Notes: a model not told the origin generated them from the letters alone. Positions 7,517 to 16,150 are shown, counted from the first letter of the stretch. The stretch: 64,000 bases of DNA from an uncultured Draconibacterium sp. (GCF_963675585.1 NZ_OY776414.1:413001-477000), one strand, 5' to 3'. Numbers and translations: made by a program.

Positions 7517-8851
7517 TTAGTTTACCTGAGGAATTGGAATGATCCAAACATCTTTTTCCAAATCAACAGTGCCGCCCATTTCTTCTTTTACCGAGCGATC
7601 GATTACCGCAAGACCGGTTTGTGCCATCTTTTCGAAGGTGTCGATTCCTCCGTCAGGAAAATTCTGACGTGTACGGTGAATGTTGAATTTGTTGGAGAAG
7701 GTACGGCCAAAAGCGTGTTCAACAGCTTCTTTCCCTAGCATAAAACCGAGCATTCCGCCCCAGGTTGAAGTTGGATTGTCGGAATCCCAACCGGTCAAAA
7801 CTCCAATCTTTATGGTTTCAACAATGTCGCCTTCGCCGTAAAATAAACTCACCAAACTGGCTGCAAAATTAATTCCTGCGGCAAAACAACCATTGCAGTA
7901 ACGGTTCTCCGAAGTTATTTTGTAGCCATCTTCCTGGTTCACCTGGTAGCGTTCGTAAATTTCATCACGGGCTTGTTCCCACGGAATACCGGCCTGGTAA
8001 CGACTCAAAACAAAATCGTACATTTTTGCAGCATACGAATCATTGGGTAAGTAGTTTCGCGCCTGGTTTGCCATGGATAAAATCTGTTGTTTTGGCGTAG
8101 CTGATTTGTCAACTGTTGATGCAAGTGAATGCATAACAACATAAAATTCCGAAATCCATGCCGCGTTTTCCTGTGCTGTTGTCCGAATGGGGAGATAAGC
8201 CATTTTTAAGGCAACATCGGGTCGGGCAGGAGCAAGCAGGCCAAATATCTCAGTGGTAAGTTGTGCATCAATCATTTCATATTCTGGATTGTTTTTGGGA
8301 TCGCTGGTTTCGGGTGGCAACATTCCCTCTTTCATCAAATCAAAAGCCTTCTGATTCGATACCCACAAGTAATTTTCTTCTTCAGCTTTAATATGTTTCA
8401 GCCATCCATTCCGGATTTGTTCAGCAGACAAAATACTGGTTTGCCTGGTGTACAATAAATGCTGGTACATGTATTCGATGTCGGTATCATCATCGGCGCC
8501 CCAAACGTCGTTCTCATTCCGAAAAACAAAATCAATAGTTGCCGATAAATTGCTGGGTATTCCTTCTCCCCAAATACTGGCTTGGTCCGGCTTTCCCCAG
8601 TCATCGCGGGTATAAAAATCACCGGTTTTTGGTTCGCCAACATTCCCGATTTTATCCATTTCTGTTACCAGGCCTGTCCAGTTGGCAATACATTCCCCAA
8701 GCCAGAAACCATACAGCTTATTGGCATAATCGGCCCTGGAAATACTTATGTAATTTTTGTCAGAAGCTGTTTCAGTATTCTTATTCTTAACCGCATTTTT
8801 ACATGAAACCAGCGCGGTTACTACAATTAGGAACGAAATAAATTTTTTCAT
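7517..8851 (-). CDS. ADP-ribosylglycohydrolase-family lipoprotein
   Basis: A 444-residue DraG/ARH-fold protein, expected to cleave an N-glycosidic bond on a ribosyl or similar group with two metal ions. The lipobox ALVSC puts the lipidated Cys at 17, so the enzyme is outside the cytoplasm, unlike classical DraG. Metal-site motifs are ADDDTDIEY (from residue 119) near the N-terminus and GWDSDNPTST (D356, D358) near the C-terminus; the usual DxDT is altered to DSDN. GECIANWTG replaces the usual GDALG-type N-terminal loop. It overlaps the gntP-like gene by 4 bases and is the last gene of a nif3-like/gntP/ARH operon. The substrate is unknown; a nucleoside-like or other N-glycoside is more plausible than ADP-ribosylated protein (inference). 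Confidence 0.85.
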   Translation of the reverse strand: MKKFISFLIVVTALVSCKNAVKNKNTETASDKNYISISRADYANKLYGFWLGECIANWTGLVTEMDKIGNVGEPKTGDFYTRDDWGKPDQASIWGEGIPSNLSATIDFVFRNENDVWGADDDTDIEYMYQHLLYTRQTSILSAEQIRNGWLKHIKAEEENYLWVSNQKAFDLMKEGMLPPETSDPKNNPEYEMIDAQLTTEIFGLLAPARPDVALKMAYLPIRTTAQENAAWISEFYVVMHSLASTVDKSATPKQQILSMANQARNYLPNDSYAAKMYDFVLSRYQAGIPWEQARDEIYERYQVNQEDGYKITSENRYCNGCFAAGINFAASLVSLFYGEGDIVETIKIGVLTGWDSDNPTSTWGGMLGFMLGKEAVEHAFGRTFSNKFNIHRTRQNFPDGGIDTFEKMAQTGLAVIDRSVKEEMGGTVDLEKDVWIIPIPQVN

Positions 8852-10194
8852 ACGACAAGTAAACTTAAAATGTAAACAACTATCATCGATCCAATTCCCT
8901 GTATTAAAGTAGCGGTGGTTTGTGTCCGGTAGCCCGTTTTTACATCCATACCCGAGAACTGTGTAACCACCCAGAAGAAGCTGTCGTTGGCATGCGAAAT
9001 GGTCATAGCACCCGCGCCGGTTGCCATAACTGCCAGCACTTTGCCGTTTAACGAGTCGAGACCAATACTTGCAAGCAAGGGGGCAATTAATGCCGAAGTT
9101 GCTACCAATGCAACGGTTGACGAACCTTGTGCCGTTTTAAATGCGGCGGCAATGATAAACGGTAGAAATATTCCCAGTTCGTAACCCGATAAAAGCGTTC
9201 CGAGCGAGTCGCCAATTTGTGTTTCTTTTAAAATGGTACCAAAGGCGCCACCGGCTCCTGTAATCAAAAGAATGGGAGCGGCGGCAGTTATGCCGTCACC
9301 AATCCAGCCGGTAAGTGTTTCTTTATTAAATGCCGGGAAAAGTAAAAACGTTAGAAGAAGGCCGGCGAGTAATGCATTTACGGGTTGGCCAATAAAATTC
9401 AGAAAGCTATAAATTGCACCTTCTCCAAAGGGAAGAGTGGGGTAGGTTGCTACAGATCGCAAAGCAATCAGGACAATGGGAACAAATATGGGCAATACTG
9501 ATTTCCATCCGGAAGGAAGCGAAATACCTGCAAACTCAGAATTACTTTCTGTAAGCTGATCTTCATCTACTTTGTATTTCGGGCCAATAAACGATGCCCA
9601 AACATATCCGATAAGCATGGCAAAAACGGCCACTACCAAGCCAAATAGAATTACCTGCCCCAACTGGTTTTCAAGGCCCAGGTTTCCGGCAGCGGCAATC
9701 GGCCCCGGAGTGGGAGGAACAAAGGTATGTGTGGCATACAATCCACTTGCCAGTGCCAGCGAAAGAGCAACCGACGACCGGCCCGTTTTTACAACCATCG
9801 ATTTTCGGATGGAAGAAAGAATAACAAATGCCGAATCGCAGAAAACAGGAATGGAAACAAGATAACCAATAATGGCCATTGCCAGTCCGGGGAAACGTTT
9901 GCCAACCACTTTTAGCACCAGTTCGGCAAGTTTAACAGCAGCATTCGATTTTTCAAGAATGGTTCCGATTATGGTACCAAGAATAATAACAATTCCGATA
10001 TAGGCCATAATATTGCCAAAGCCTGTGGCAATAATACCTGCTATTTTATCCATGGGTAAACCGGCCATTGCTCCGGCAACATACGATGCCAAAAGCAAAG
10101 CAATAAACGGGTGCATTTTTAATTTGGTTGTTCCCAAAATAATAAACAGCACCGAAACAGCCAGTACAATCAGTAACCAGTACGTTTCAGCCAT
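8848..10194 (-). CDS. GntP-family gluconate/organic acid permease
   Basis: A 448-residue inner membrane symporter, probably proton-coupled, of the GntP family (gluconate, lactate, fructuronate and related acids). It has about 12-14 hydrophobic segments and family motifs such as VFCDSAFVILSSIRK, the following THTFVPPTPGPIAAAG (close to the family signature) and the C-terminal HANDSFFWVVTQFSGMD. Length matches the family (about 440-450). It starts 5 bases after the Nif3-like gene and overlaps the glycohydrolase gene by 4 bases, so the three are one transcript. The substrate would be a sugar acid or a product released by the neighbouring exported enzymes; the sequence does not define it. Confidence 0.93.
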   Translation of the reverse strand: MAETYWLLIVLAVSVLFIILGTTKLKMHPFIALLLASYVAGAMAGLPMDKIAGIIATGFGNIMAYIGIVIILGTIIGTILEKSNAAVKLAELVLKVVGKRFPGLAMAIIGYLVSIPVFCDSAFVILSSIRKSMVVKTGRSSVALSLALASGLYATHTFVPPTPGPIAAAGNLGLENQLGQVILFGLVVAVFAMLIGYVWASFIGPKYKVDEDQLTESNSEFAGISLPSGWKSVLPIFVPIVLIALRSVATYPTLPFGEGAIYSFLNFIGQPVNALLAGLLLTFLLFPAFNKETLTGWIGDGITAAAPILLITGAGGAFGTILKETQIGDSLGTLLSGYELGIFLPFIIAAAFKTAQGSSTVALVATSALIAPLLASIGLDSLNGKVLAVMATGAGAMTISHANDSFFWVVTQFSGMDVKTGYRTQTTATLIQGIGSMIVVYILSLLVV

Positions 10195-10199
10195 GGCAA

Positions 10200-11045
10200 T
10201 TATAATTCAGTGAAGTTCAGTTCGTTTTCAATAAAATGGATGGGTGTGTTTTTTACAAAACCCTGTAACCATTCGGCACAATATTCCATACCGGCTTCTT
10301 CCGATTTTACGTGCCCCAAAAACAGAACGGCTTTGTTTTTTCCCTGGGTCGCTGCATCGTTAACATACGAGTATGTTTCCCATTCAGATGCTTCGCCGGC
10401 AACCATCACTTCAACGTTGTCCTGACCAAGCATTTTAATGTGACGCGATCCTCCGGGAGCACCAACTGCCAGACCCACTTTTGTGAATTCCATATCAGGA
10501 TTTCCCACCAAACGTACACTTTCCAATCCCAGCTTTTCTTTTAAACTTTCAGTAAAATCGGAAATGTTTGTTTTTGGCATTTCGAAATACAGAGGAGAGT
10601 TGTTTACTGCATATTTTCTCCATCCGAGTTTGTTTAACATCCCTTCGTAAATTCCATCGGGACTAGTGCTGTGGATATGATCGTGAAAACGAAATACAGT
10701 TAAATGGTTGTCGTCAATAAATTTTCTTTTCGCCTTGTAAACGGCATCTTCGGTCAAACTTTCAGTTTTATCGAGATGGCTGTAAAAAATAGGTTCGTGC
10801 GTAATAATAAAATTACAACCCATTTTAACTGCACGTTCTAAGGTTTTCATATCGGCAAACATACATACGGCAATTCCCTTAATTTCCGACTTCGGATCGC
10901 CTGCTTTAAAGGTGTCAACGGTTTCGTCCATCCATTGGCAGCTTACGTTTTTTTTAATTAAGGCAACAATATCTTCCGGTGTTTGTGTTTTTTGTGCAAA
11001 TGAAAAGAAAGGAATAATAAGCAGAATAATCAATATTGATTTCAT
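10200..11045 (-). CDS. Exported Nif3-like dinuclear metal-centre protein
   Basis: A 281-residue member of the NIF3/YbgI (GTP cyclohydrolase I type 2-like) family. Metal ligand regions are FIITHEPIFYSH, FRFHDHIHST and LGHVKSEEAGMEY, which match the family's THHP, H-x-D/H and G-H-x-SE motifs. It begins with an apparent Sec signal peptide (MKSILIILLIIPFFSFAQ), unusual because most Nif3 proteins are cytoplasmic. It is the first gene of a probable operon with the gntP-like permease (5-base gap) and the glycohydrolase lipoprotein. A metal-dependent hydrolase acting on the same extracytoplasmic substrate as the glycohydrolase is a reasonable guess, no more. Confidence 0.85.
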   Translation of the reverse strand: MKSILIILLIIPFFSFAQKTQTPEDIVALIKKNVSCQWMDETVDTFKAGDPKSEIKGIAVCMFADMKTLERAVKMGCNFIITHEPIFYSHLDKTESLTEDAVYKAKRKFIDDNHLTVFRFHDHIHSTSPDGIYEGMLNKLGWRKYAVNNSPLYFEMPKTNISDFTESLKEKLGLESVRLVGNPDMEFTKVGLAVGAPGGSRHIKMLGQDNVEVMVAGEASEWETYSYVNDAATQGKNKAVLFLGHVKSEEAGMEYCAEWLQGFVKNTPIHFIENELNFTEL

Positions 11046-11093
11046 TGGTTTAGATTTAATTTATTCAGCTTAAAAGTAATGGAAAATTGTGTT

Positions 11094-11170
11094 GGGGCAA
11101 AAAACAAAACGCAGATAAAAATCGCTCACAATAAAATTGTGTACATGAGCAAAATAATTATCTGCGTTTT
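11094..11170 (-). terminator. Terminator after the yccF operon, with a cruciform-like core
   Basis: AAAACGCAGATAA (11106-11118) and TTATCTGCGTTTT (11158-11170) are perfect 13-bp arms. They enclose two smaller helices, GCTCA/TGAGC and CACAAT-AAA-ATTGTG. On the minus strand the structure follows the yccF stop codon by about 10 bases and ends in a T-rich tract, as a terminator should. Confidence 0.75.
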
Positions 11171-11179
11171 AAGGGCAAA

Positions 11180-11548
11180 TTAAACCAACCTTCGTCCGAA
11201 AGGAGTCAGAGCCAGCGATGCCATTTTAAAGTGCTGACGTGCCCAGGGAATTCCAATAATTGTAATGCCCAAAAGCAGTCCGAAAAAAACATGAGTAAGC
11301 ATGATCCACACGCCGCCAATAAAAAACCACAATATATTCATGATGGTTGACAGGCAGCCGGGAGCGTAATCCATGTATTCAATTTTTTGCCCAAATGGCC
11401 ACAGTGCAAGAATCCCAAGTTTGAATGATTGGATGCCAAATGGAATACCAACAATTGTTATACAAAGTGCCAGACCAGCCAGCATGTACTCTAAAAATAT
11501 GGCAAAACCGCCAAATACTAACCAAATAATGTTTCCCAGAATTTTCAT
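11180..11548 (-). CDS. yccF: YccF domain inner membrane protein
   Basis: A 122-residue protein with two YccF repeats, each a glycine-rich hydrophobic hairpin. The first has NIIWLVFGGFAIFLEYM and GLALCITIVGIPFGIQSFKL; the second has NILWFFIGGVWIMLTHV and GLLLGITIIGIPWARQHFKM. Four transmembrane segments are expected. The duplicated IGIP/VGIP turn and the C-terminal LTPFGRRLV are typical. Function is unknown across the family. It overlaps the upstream PD40 lipoprotein gene by 4 bases (ATGA), so the two are co-transcribed, and a strong hairpin follows. Confidence 0.93.
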   Translation of the reverse strand: MKILGNIIWLVFGGFAIFLEYMLAGLALCITIVGIPFGIQSFKLGILALWPFGQKIEYMDYAPGCLSTIMNILWFFIGGVWIMLTHVFFGLLLGITIIGIPWARQHFKMASLALTPFGRRLV

Positions 11549-12552
11549 TTTGTATCTTTTTCAGTGAATATTGCTTGTTTTTTTAAGTCTTCAATAAAAT
11601 CCGCTTTTATCCAGTAGATATTTGAATTGCCGTTTTCCGGTGAATTGTGCAGGAGCTGCAAATTTTCGTAAGTCAGCGATTTAATTCCATTCAAGTTTGT
11701 ACCGGACGACATAAAAAAGAGGAATTTGCCATCGGGTGAAAAGCCGGCTGAGTATTGATGTGTTGTGGGTGTGTTTATTTGGTCTCCCATATTTTGGGCT
11801 TCGCTCCACCCTTTTTCTTTATCGAAAAATGAGATGTAATAATCGGTACCACCATACGAATCTGGCATTCCGATACACGGTATAATCATAAAACTTTCGT
11901 CTTTGGCAATGGTGGTGTTAAACCTTGCCCGGCCACAATTTACTTCTTTGGGTAGCAAAACCGGTTTTTCATATTTGCCATTTCTATACTCCGATTTATA
12001 GATGAAATTTTGTTGGTTTATTTCGCGTGTGAAATACAAATTGCCGTTTTCTGCAACACTCGGATAAAACTCAGGGTATTTCGAATTAATGGTTGTATCG
12101 AGTTTATAAGGAGTTCCCCAGCCATCATTTTCTCTGTCTGCTGTCCAGATATCAGTCACAAAGCGATTGGCATCGGTAATTTCATTTCCCATGTTCGATA
12201 CAAAAAACAGTTTTGTTCCATCGGGAGAAATAAATGGTTCAATAAAAATATATTCCGCATTTTGTGCAAACGAAACTACTTCCGGATCGGTCCATCCGTT
12301 TTCCGTTTGTTTGCAGAACAATATTGTTGAAAAGGAAGAGTTACCAATATTTTTACCAAAGTAAATTTCTTTCCCGTCGGGAGTGAAAGTAATATCGCGG
12401 GTTGCAATTCCATCGTTAATGATACCCGGAGCAAAAAGTTGAGCCGAATCTCCCGGTAATTCCTGCCCCAGATAAGGACCTGTAACTTTATTGTTTTTAG
12501 TGCAGCAAGCTGAAAGAGACACGATAAGAACCAGAATTAATAGATGTTTCAT
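11545..12552 (-). CDS. PD40 (WD40-like) beta-propeller lipoprotein
   Basis: A 335-residue exported protein. The lipobox region LSACC places the lipidated Cys at 16. The body consists of TolB-type PD40 blades, recognisable by repeated F-x-P-D-G-K signatures: ITFTPDGKEIYFG, FISPDGTKLFFVSN and FSPDGKFLFFMSS. Such propellers usually bind proteins or sugars; no catalytic domain is seen. It overlaps yccF by 4 bases, a pairing I do not know from elsewhere. The start at 12552 is supported by the signal peptide. The divergent region 12553-12765 separates it from the YjbQ gene. Confidence 0.84.
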   Translation of the reverse strand: MKHLLILVLIVSLSACCTKNNKVTGPYLGQELPGDSAQLFAPGIINDGIATRDITFTPDGKEIYFGKNIGNSSFSTILFCKQTENGWTDPEVVSFAQNAEYIFIEPFISPDGTKLFFVSNMGNEITDANRFVTDIWTADRENDGWGTPYKLDTTINSKYPEFYPSVAENGNLYFTREINQQNFIYKSEYRNGKYEKPVLLPKEVNCGRARFNTTIAKDESFMIIPCIGMPDSYGGTDYYISFFDKEKGWSEAQNMGDQINTPTTHQYSAGFSPDGKFLFFMSSGTNLNGIKSLTYENLQLLHNSPENGNSNIYWIKADFIEDLKKQAIFTEKDTK

Positions 12553-12737
12553 TTGTGTTTTTTTGTATTGGTGTTAAAACCATTCGAAAATTACGATTTC
12601 TAAACCATACTTCTGAAAAATAAAAGGCGAATAAAGGAATTAATGGGATAAACCCATTGATTTTCGCGCTTTTGTTATTTCAAGCTCTATTACCGGGGAA
12701 TGAAGTCTGGCGATAAGGCTTTTCGTAATTTACTTTG

Positions 12738-12745
12738 TACATTTG
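12738..12745 (+). promoter_or_regulatory. Possible Bacteroidota -7 box for the YjbQ gene
   Basis: TACATTTG fits TAnnTTTG and lies 20 bases before the start codon, which would give a leader of about 14 bases. No good TTTG -33 box is seen at the expected distance, so this is weak. Confidence 0.3.
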
Positions 12746-12765
12746 CCGGGTATATTTAACTGGAT

Positions 12766-13176
12766 ATGATTGAACAAAAAGAAATAACCTTACCCCGGTT
12801 TAACAGAGGATACCATTTAATTACTTCGTTAATTGAAAACAATTTACCCGGATTACCGGAAAAAGGATTGCTGCACATTCTTGTTAAACATACATCGGCA
12901 GGAATTACCTTAAATGAAAATGCTGATCCTTCGGTTCGGACTGATTTCGAGAGTTTTGTAAATAAAATGATTCCGGAAAATGATCCGGTGTACATTCATA
13001 CTTACGAAGGGAGCGACGATATGCCGGCACATTTAAAATCGTCAGTAATTGGTGCCGAAATAACTATTCCAATATCGAATCATCGATTAAATTTAGGTAC
13101 CTGGCAAGGAATCTATTTCTGCGAATTTCGGAACTATGGAGGTTCCAGAAAAGTAGTACTTACAGTTTATAGTTAG
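12766..13176 (+). CDS. yjbQ: YjbQ/UPF0047 family protein
   Basis: A 136-residue single-domain member of the secondary thiamine-phosphate synthase-like family (YjbQ, UPF0047), a small beta protein that forms trimers. Family signatures are LHILVKHTSAGITLNENADP near residues 40-60, the region around DDMPAHLKSSVIG, and LGTWQGIYFCEFR near the C-terminus. The conserved histidines and Asp that make the putative active site are present. Some members can suppress thiamine-phosphate synthase loss, but the true role is uncertain. It appears monocistronic. Confidence 0.93.
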   Translation: MIEQKEITLPRFNRGYHLITSLIENNLPGLPEKGLLHILVKHTSAGITLNENADPSVRTDFESFVNKMIPENDPVYIHTYEGSDDMPAHLKSSVIGAEITIPISNHRLNLGTWQGIYFCEFRNYGGSRKVVLTVYS

Positions 13177-13184
13177 TGTATATT

Positions 13185-13267
13185 TCCTCAATTACGCACT
13201 TCCTCAAATCCTCATTTACGCACTACCTCACTTCCTAAATTACTACTTCCTAAATCACTTCCTCTTT
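13185..13267. repeat. Degenerate octamer/16-mer array, TCCTCAAT-TACGCACT
   Basis: Phased 8-base units run from 13185 to 13240 (TCCTCAAT, TACGCACT, TCCTCAAA, TCCTCATT, TACGCACT, ACCTCACT, TCCTAAAT), then units of 7, 8, 4 and 8 bases. It fills the spacer between two convergent genes. Confidence 0.6.
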
Positions 13268-13269
13268 CA

Positions 13270-14184
13270 TCATTCTTCTTCTTTTGCCGCTTCCCAGCCA
13301 AAGTCAACATATTCCCAGCTAAAATCATCGCCCGAAATATTCACTTTCAAGAATCCTTCTTCCATGCCAAAACGCGGGCCTCTCCACCATTGTGCCGAAA
13401 CTGCACCGCCGGTAATGTAATGTATTCCGTTGTAGTTGATGTCTTCTAAAAAGTGCAAGTGCCCCTGCAAAACAATTTTGGTGTTGTATCTTTCCAAAAT
13501 ATCAATTACTTCGTTGGCATTGGTTACAATTTCTTTTACACCCATAGCTTCTGTTGGGCCTTGCATTATCTGTGCACCAATACTAAGCAAGGGAATGTGT
13601 ATACTCACAATGATTGGTTTATCACCTGCCTTTTTCAAATCTTTTTCGAGCCACTTAAGTTGTTTCTCATCCACATAGCCAAAGTAATTTCTGTCGTCGG
13701 TAAACCCAATTCCATCGAGCACCACAAAATGCCAGTTTTTATGATCGAAGGAATAATAGCGTTTAGCCAGCCTGTTTTCGTACATGTTTTTCGCATATTC
13801 CTTGTGTTTTGGCGAAACTCCGCTTTTTTCGTACAATCCAAAAATTTCGTGGTTTCCCATTGTGCTGTACAAGGGCATTTCAAGGTTTTTAATGTATTCA
13901 TCAAAGAGGGTGTACGCACTGTCCCCGCCTTCGTACGAAACTTCCAAAGCATCCATAATATTATCGCCGCCGGTTAATACAAAATCCGGAGCAATTTTAT
14001 TTATGGTATCAATGGCCTGCAAAAAACCAACAGTGGCTTCCCGCTCCCGTGTTAAATGGATATCGGTCATAAAAACGAATGAAAACGAATCATTCTTTTT
14101 GGGTGTTTGAGTTTCTTTTTCTCCCTGAAAGCCAAAACTAATTATACCAACAAATAGTAAGAAAAGGATATGTTTCATTGCCAT
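13270..14184 (-). CDS. Exported calcineurin-like metallophosphoesterase
   Basis: A 304-residue phosphoesterase with a complete set of binuclear-metal motifs in order: MTDIHLTRE (D-x-H), GGDNIMD (GD), GNHE, SIHIPLLS (H) and QGHLHFLE (GHxH). The N-terminus MKHILFLLFVGIISFGF is a signal peptide; the true start may be the second ATG, two codons in (14178). It probably hydrolyses phosphomonoesters or diesters in the periplasm; the substrate cannot be told from sequence. It is convergent with yjbQ and divergent from the fucosidase gene. Confidence 0.9.
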   Translation of the reverse strand: MAMKHILFLLFVGIISFGFQGEKETQTPKKNDSFSFVFMTDIHLTREREATVGFLQAIDTINKIAPDFVLTGGDNIMDALEVSYEGGDSAYTLFDEYIKNLEMPLYSTMGNHEIFGLYEKSGVSPKHKEYAKNMYENRLAKRYYSFDHKNWHFVVLDGIGFTDDRNYFGYVDEKQLKWLEKDLKKAGDKPIIVSIHIPLLSIGAQIMQGPTEAMGVKEIVTNANEVIDILERYNTKIVLQGHLHFLEDINYNGIHYITGGAVSAQWWRGPRFGMEEGFLKVNISGDDFSWEYVDFGWEAAKEEE

Positions 14185-14263
14185 GAATTTTTTAATTGAT
14201 AGTAGTGCTCTTCAACACAAAGAAAAGGATTCTTTTTAAAATAGATATATTGCCAGAATATTT

Positions 14264-14271
14264 TACTTTTG
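14264..14271 (+). promoter_or_regulatory. Possible -7 box for the fucosidase gene
   Basis: TACTTTTG matches TAnnTTTG 50 bases before the start codon of the GH29 gene. The upstream -33 region is AT-rich without a clear TTTG. Confidence 0.28.
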
Positions 14272-14320
14272 AAAATAATTACGAAAGTTTATAGTGTAAA
14301 AGTAATCTTATTATAAAGGT

Positions 14321-15646
14321 ATGAAAAAGTTAGTAGTATTCATGTTGAACTGTATGGTCGTGTTTCAGGTTTTTGCACAGAACATGAACAATGAAAAAGA
14401 AAGCCGGATGCAATGGTTTGAAGATGCAAAACTTGGCATTTTTATTCATTGGGGAATTTATTCGGTTAACGGGATTGACGAAAGCTGGTCGTTTTTTAAC
14501 GATTACATTTCGTACGACGATTATATGAAACAACTTGATGGTTTTACCGCACAGAACTACAATGCAGTAGCCTGGGCAAAATTGATAGCTGAAAGTGGCG
14601 CAAAATATTCGGTGCTAACAACAAAACATCACGATGGAGTTGCTCTTTGGGATACAAAATGTGGCGATTTAAGTGTGGTGAAAAGTTCGCCGGCAGCTAC
14701 TGATTTGGTGGCTCCGTTTGTTAAAGAGCTTCGAAAAAATAATCTCAAAGTCGGATTGTATTATTCCTTACTGGACTGGTCGCACCCTGATTATCCAAAC
14801 AAAACACGAAAAATTAAACGGTATGAAACTGACTCGCTTAAGTGGGATCGTTTTGTTGATTTTAATTTCTGTCAGCTCGAAGAATTATCGAAACAGTTTA
14901 AACCCGATTTATTTTGGTTCGATGGCGACTGGGAACAATCGGCTGAAAAGTGGAACGCGAAAGAGTTAAGTGAAGATTTGCGCGACTGGAATAAAAACGT
15001 GATTTTAAACAGCCGGATTCAGGGGTACGGCGATTATGCAACTCCGGAGCAGGGATTGCCAATTACGCGCCCGGATAACCGTTACTGGGAATTGTGTATG
15101 ACCATGAACGATAGTTGGGGATATCAGCACAACGATAAAAATTACAAAACACCCAATCAGGTCATACGTATTTTGGTTGATTGTATTAATAAAGGTGGAA
15201 ACTTACTGCTGGATATCGGCCCCAAACCCGATGGAACAATACCCGAAGAACAGATTGCTATATTAAAAGAGTTGGGCAGGTGGACAAACAAACATGCAGA
15301 AGCTATTTACGGCACATGTGCAGGAATTCCTTTTGAACATTATTATGGACCAAGTGCATTAAGTAAAAACGGTGATATTTTGTATTTGTTTGTGCCTCAT
15401 ATTCCCCGGGGACCATTGGTTTTAAAAGGAATAAAAAACAAAATTAACCGAATGTGGGTGGTCGGAAATGGCACAAAACTAAACTGGGACGTGAAAATGA
15501 AACAATACTGGAGTTCTGTTCCGGGCATTGTTTACATCGACGTTCCTGAAAAAGTGCTCGATGACCAGGTTACTGTTATTGCCGTACTACTCGACGGTAA
15601 AGTTGATTTGTACCGCGAAAAGGGGCAGGTGATAGAAAGTAACTAA
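14321..15646 (+). CDS. Alpha-L-fucosidase, glycoside hydrolase family 29
   Basis: A 441-residue exported GH29 enzyme that releases alpha-L-fucose by a retaining mechanism. The signal peptide is MKKLVVFMLNCMVVFQVFAQ. The catalytic (beta/alpha)8 domain begins with WFEDAKLGIFIHWGIYSV and includes YSVLTTKHHDGVALWDT and VGLYYSLLDWSHPDY. The nucleophile is D201 in FWFDGDWE. The order NLLLDIGPKPDGTIP marks the end of the barrel, and about 100 residues of beta-sandwich follow. The acid/base residue cannot be fixed by eye because it varies in GH29. No SusC/SusD genes are near, so it is a stand-alone enzyme rather than part of a PUL. Confidence 0.94.
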   Translation: MKKLVVFMLNCMVVFQVFAQNMNNEKESRMQWFEDAKLGIFIHWGIYSVNGIDESWSFFNDYISYDDYMKQLDGFTAQNYNAVAWAKLIAESGAKYSVLTTKHHDGVALWDTKCGDLSVVKSSPAATDLVAPFVKELRKNNLKVGLYYSLLDWSHPDYPNKTRKIKRYETDSLKWDRFVDFNFCQLEELSKQFKPDLFWFDGDWEQSAEKWNAKELSEDLRDWNKNVILNSRIQGYGDYATPEQGLPITRPDNRYWELCMTMNDSWGYQHNDKNYKTPNQVIRILVDCINKGGNLLLDIGPKPDGTIPEEQIAILKELGRWTNKHAEAIYGTCAGIPFEHYYGPSALSKNGDILYLFVPHIPRGPLVLKGIKNKINRMWVVGNGTKLNWDVKMKQYWSSVPGIVYIDVPEKVLDDQVTVIAVLLDGKVDLYREKGQVIESN

Positions 15647-15654
15647 CCAGATTC

Positions 15655-16080
15655 TTAAATTATTTTTAAAGTAGTTCCACTTTTTACAACCGAATATTTT
15701 TTCAGATTACTGGTGGCCGGACCATTGGTAACAATTCCTGCAGTTGTGAATTTTGAACCATGACAAGGACAAGGCACCGAACCGTCAGCATGATTGTATT
15801 CCACATCGCAACCCTGGTGTGTACATTTTCGCGACAAGGCAGTATAACTGGAATCTCCTGATCGAAAAACGATTAAATTACCTGAATAAATGAAGCCGCC
15901 AACATTTTGTAATTCGGCACTTGCCGTTGCGGTGAGATCGATAATAATTTCATTTGAAGGATCAGGATCATTGGGTTCCAAATCATCTCCGTCTTTCGAG
16001 CACGAATTAAATAAAACAGGTGCTGTTAAAAGTATGCTTCCGCCAAGTGCAAATTGTTTGATAAATTCTTTTCTTTCCAT
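15655..16080 (-). CDS. Rieske [2Fe-2S] lipoprotein
   Basis: A 141-residue membrane-anchored iron-sulfur protein. The cluster ligands are C86-T-H88 and C104-x2-H107. C91 and C106 are in position for the extra disulfide seen in cytochrome bc1-type Rieske proteins, which suggests a high-potential centre. The N-terminus has a hydrophobic segment ending at LFNSC, a possible lipobox with Cys 27, followed by an acidic Asp/Pro linker (residues 29-43). No twin-arginine motif is present (MERKEFIKQF), although folded Rieske proteins often use Tat. No cytochrome b or other partner is next to it. It converges on the fucosidase gene with an 8-base gap. Confidence 0.9.
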   Translation of the reverse strand: MERKEFIKQFALGGSILLTAPVLFNSCSKDGDDLEPNDPDPSNEIIIDLTATASAELQNVGGFIYSGNLIVFRSGDSSYTALSRKCTHQGCDVEYNHADGSVPCPCHGSKFTTAGIVTNGPATSNLKKYSVVKSGTTLKII

Positions 16081-16150
16081 TCTGAACAGTTTAAGTTTTT
16101 ATAAAAACACTTAATAGTATGAATTTGTTCGAATGGAAAATTTTCGGAGT

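Noticed and set aside
7319-7738. Plus-strand open frame of 139 codons over the nested repeats
   Set aside because: Its second half is the antisense of the ADP-ribosylglycohydrolase gene, and its first half is repeat DNA. No domain or start signal supports it.
13436-14110. Long plus-strand frames opposite the metallophosphoesterase
   Set aside because: The minus-strand gene has all five metal-binding motifs. The plus-strand frames show no family similarity and mirror its codon use.
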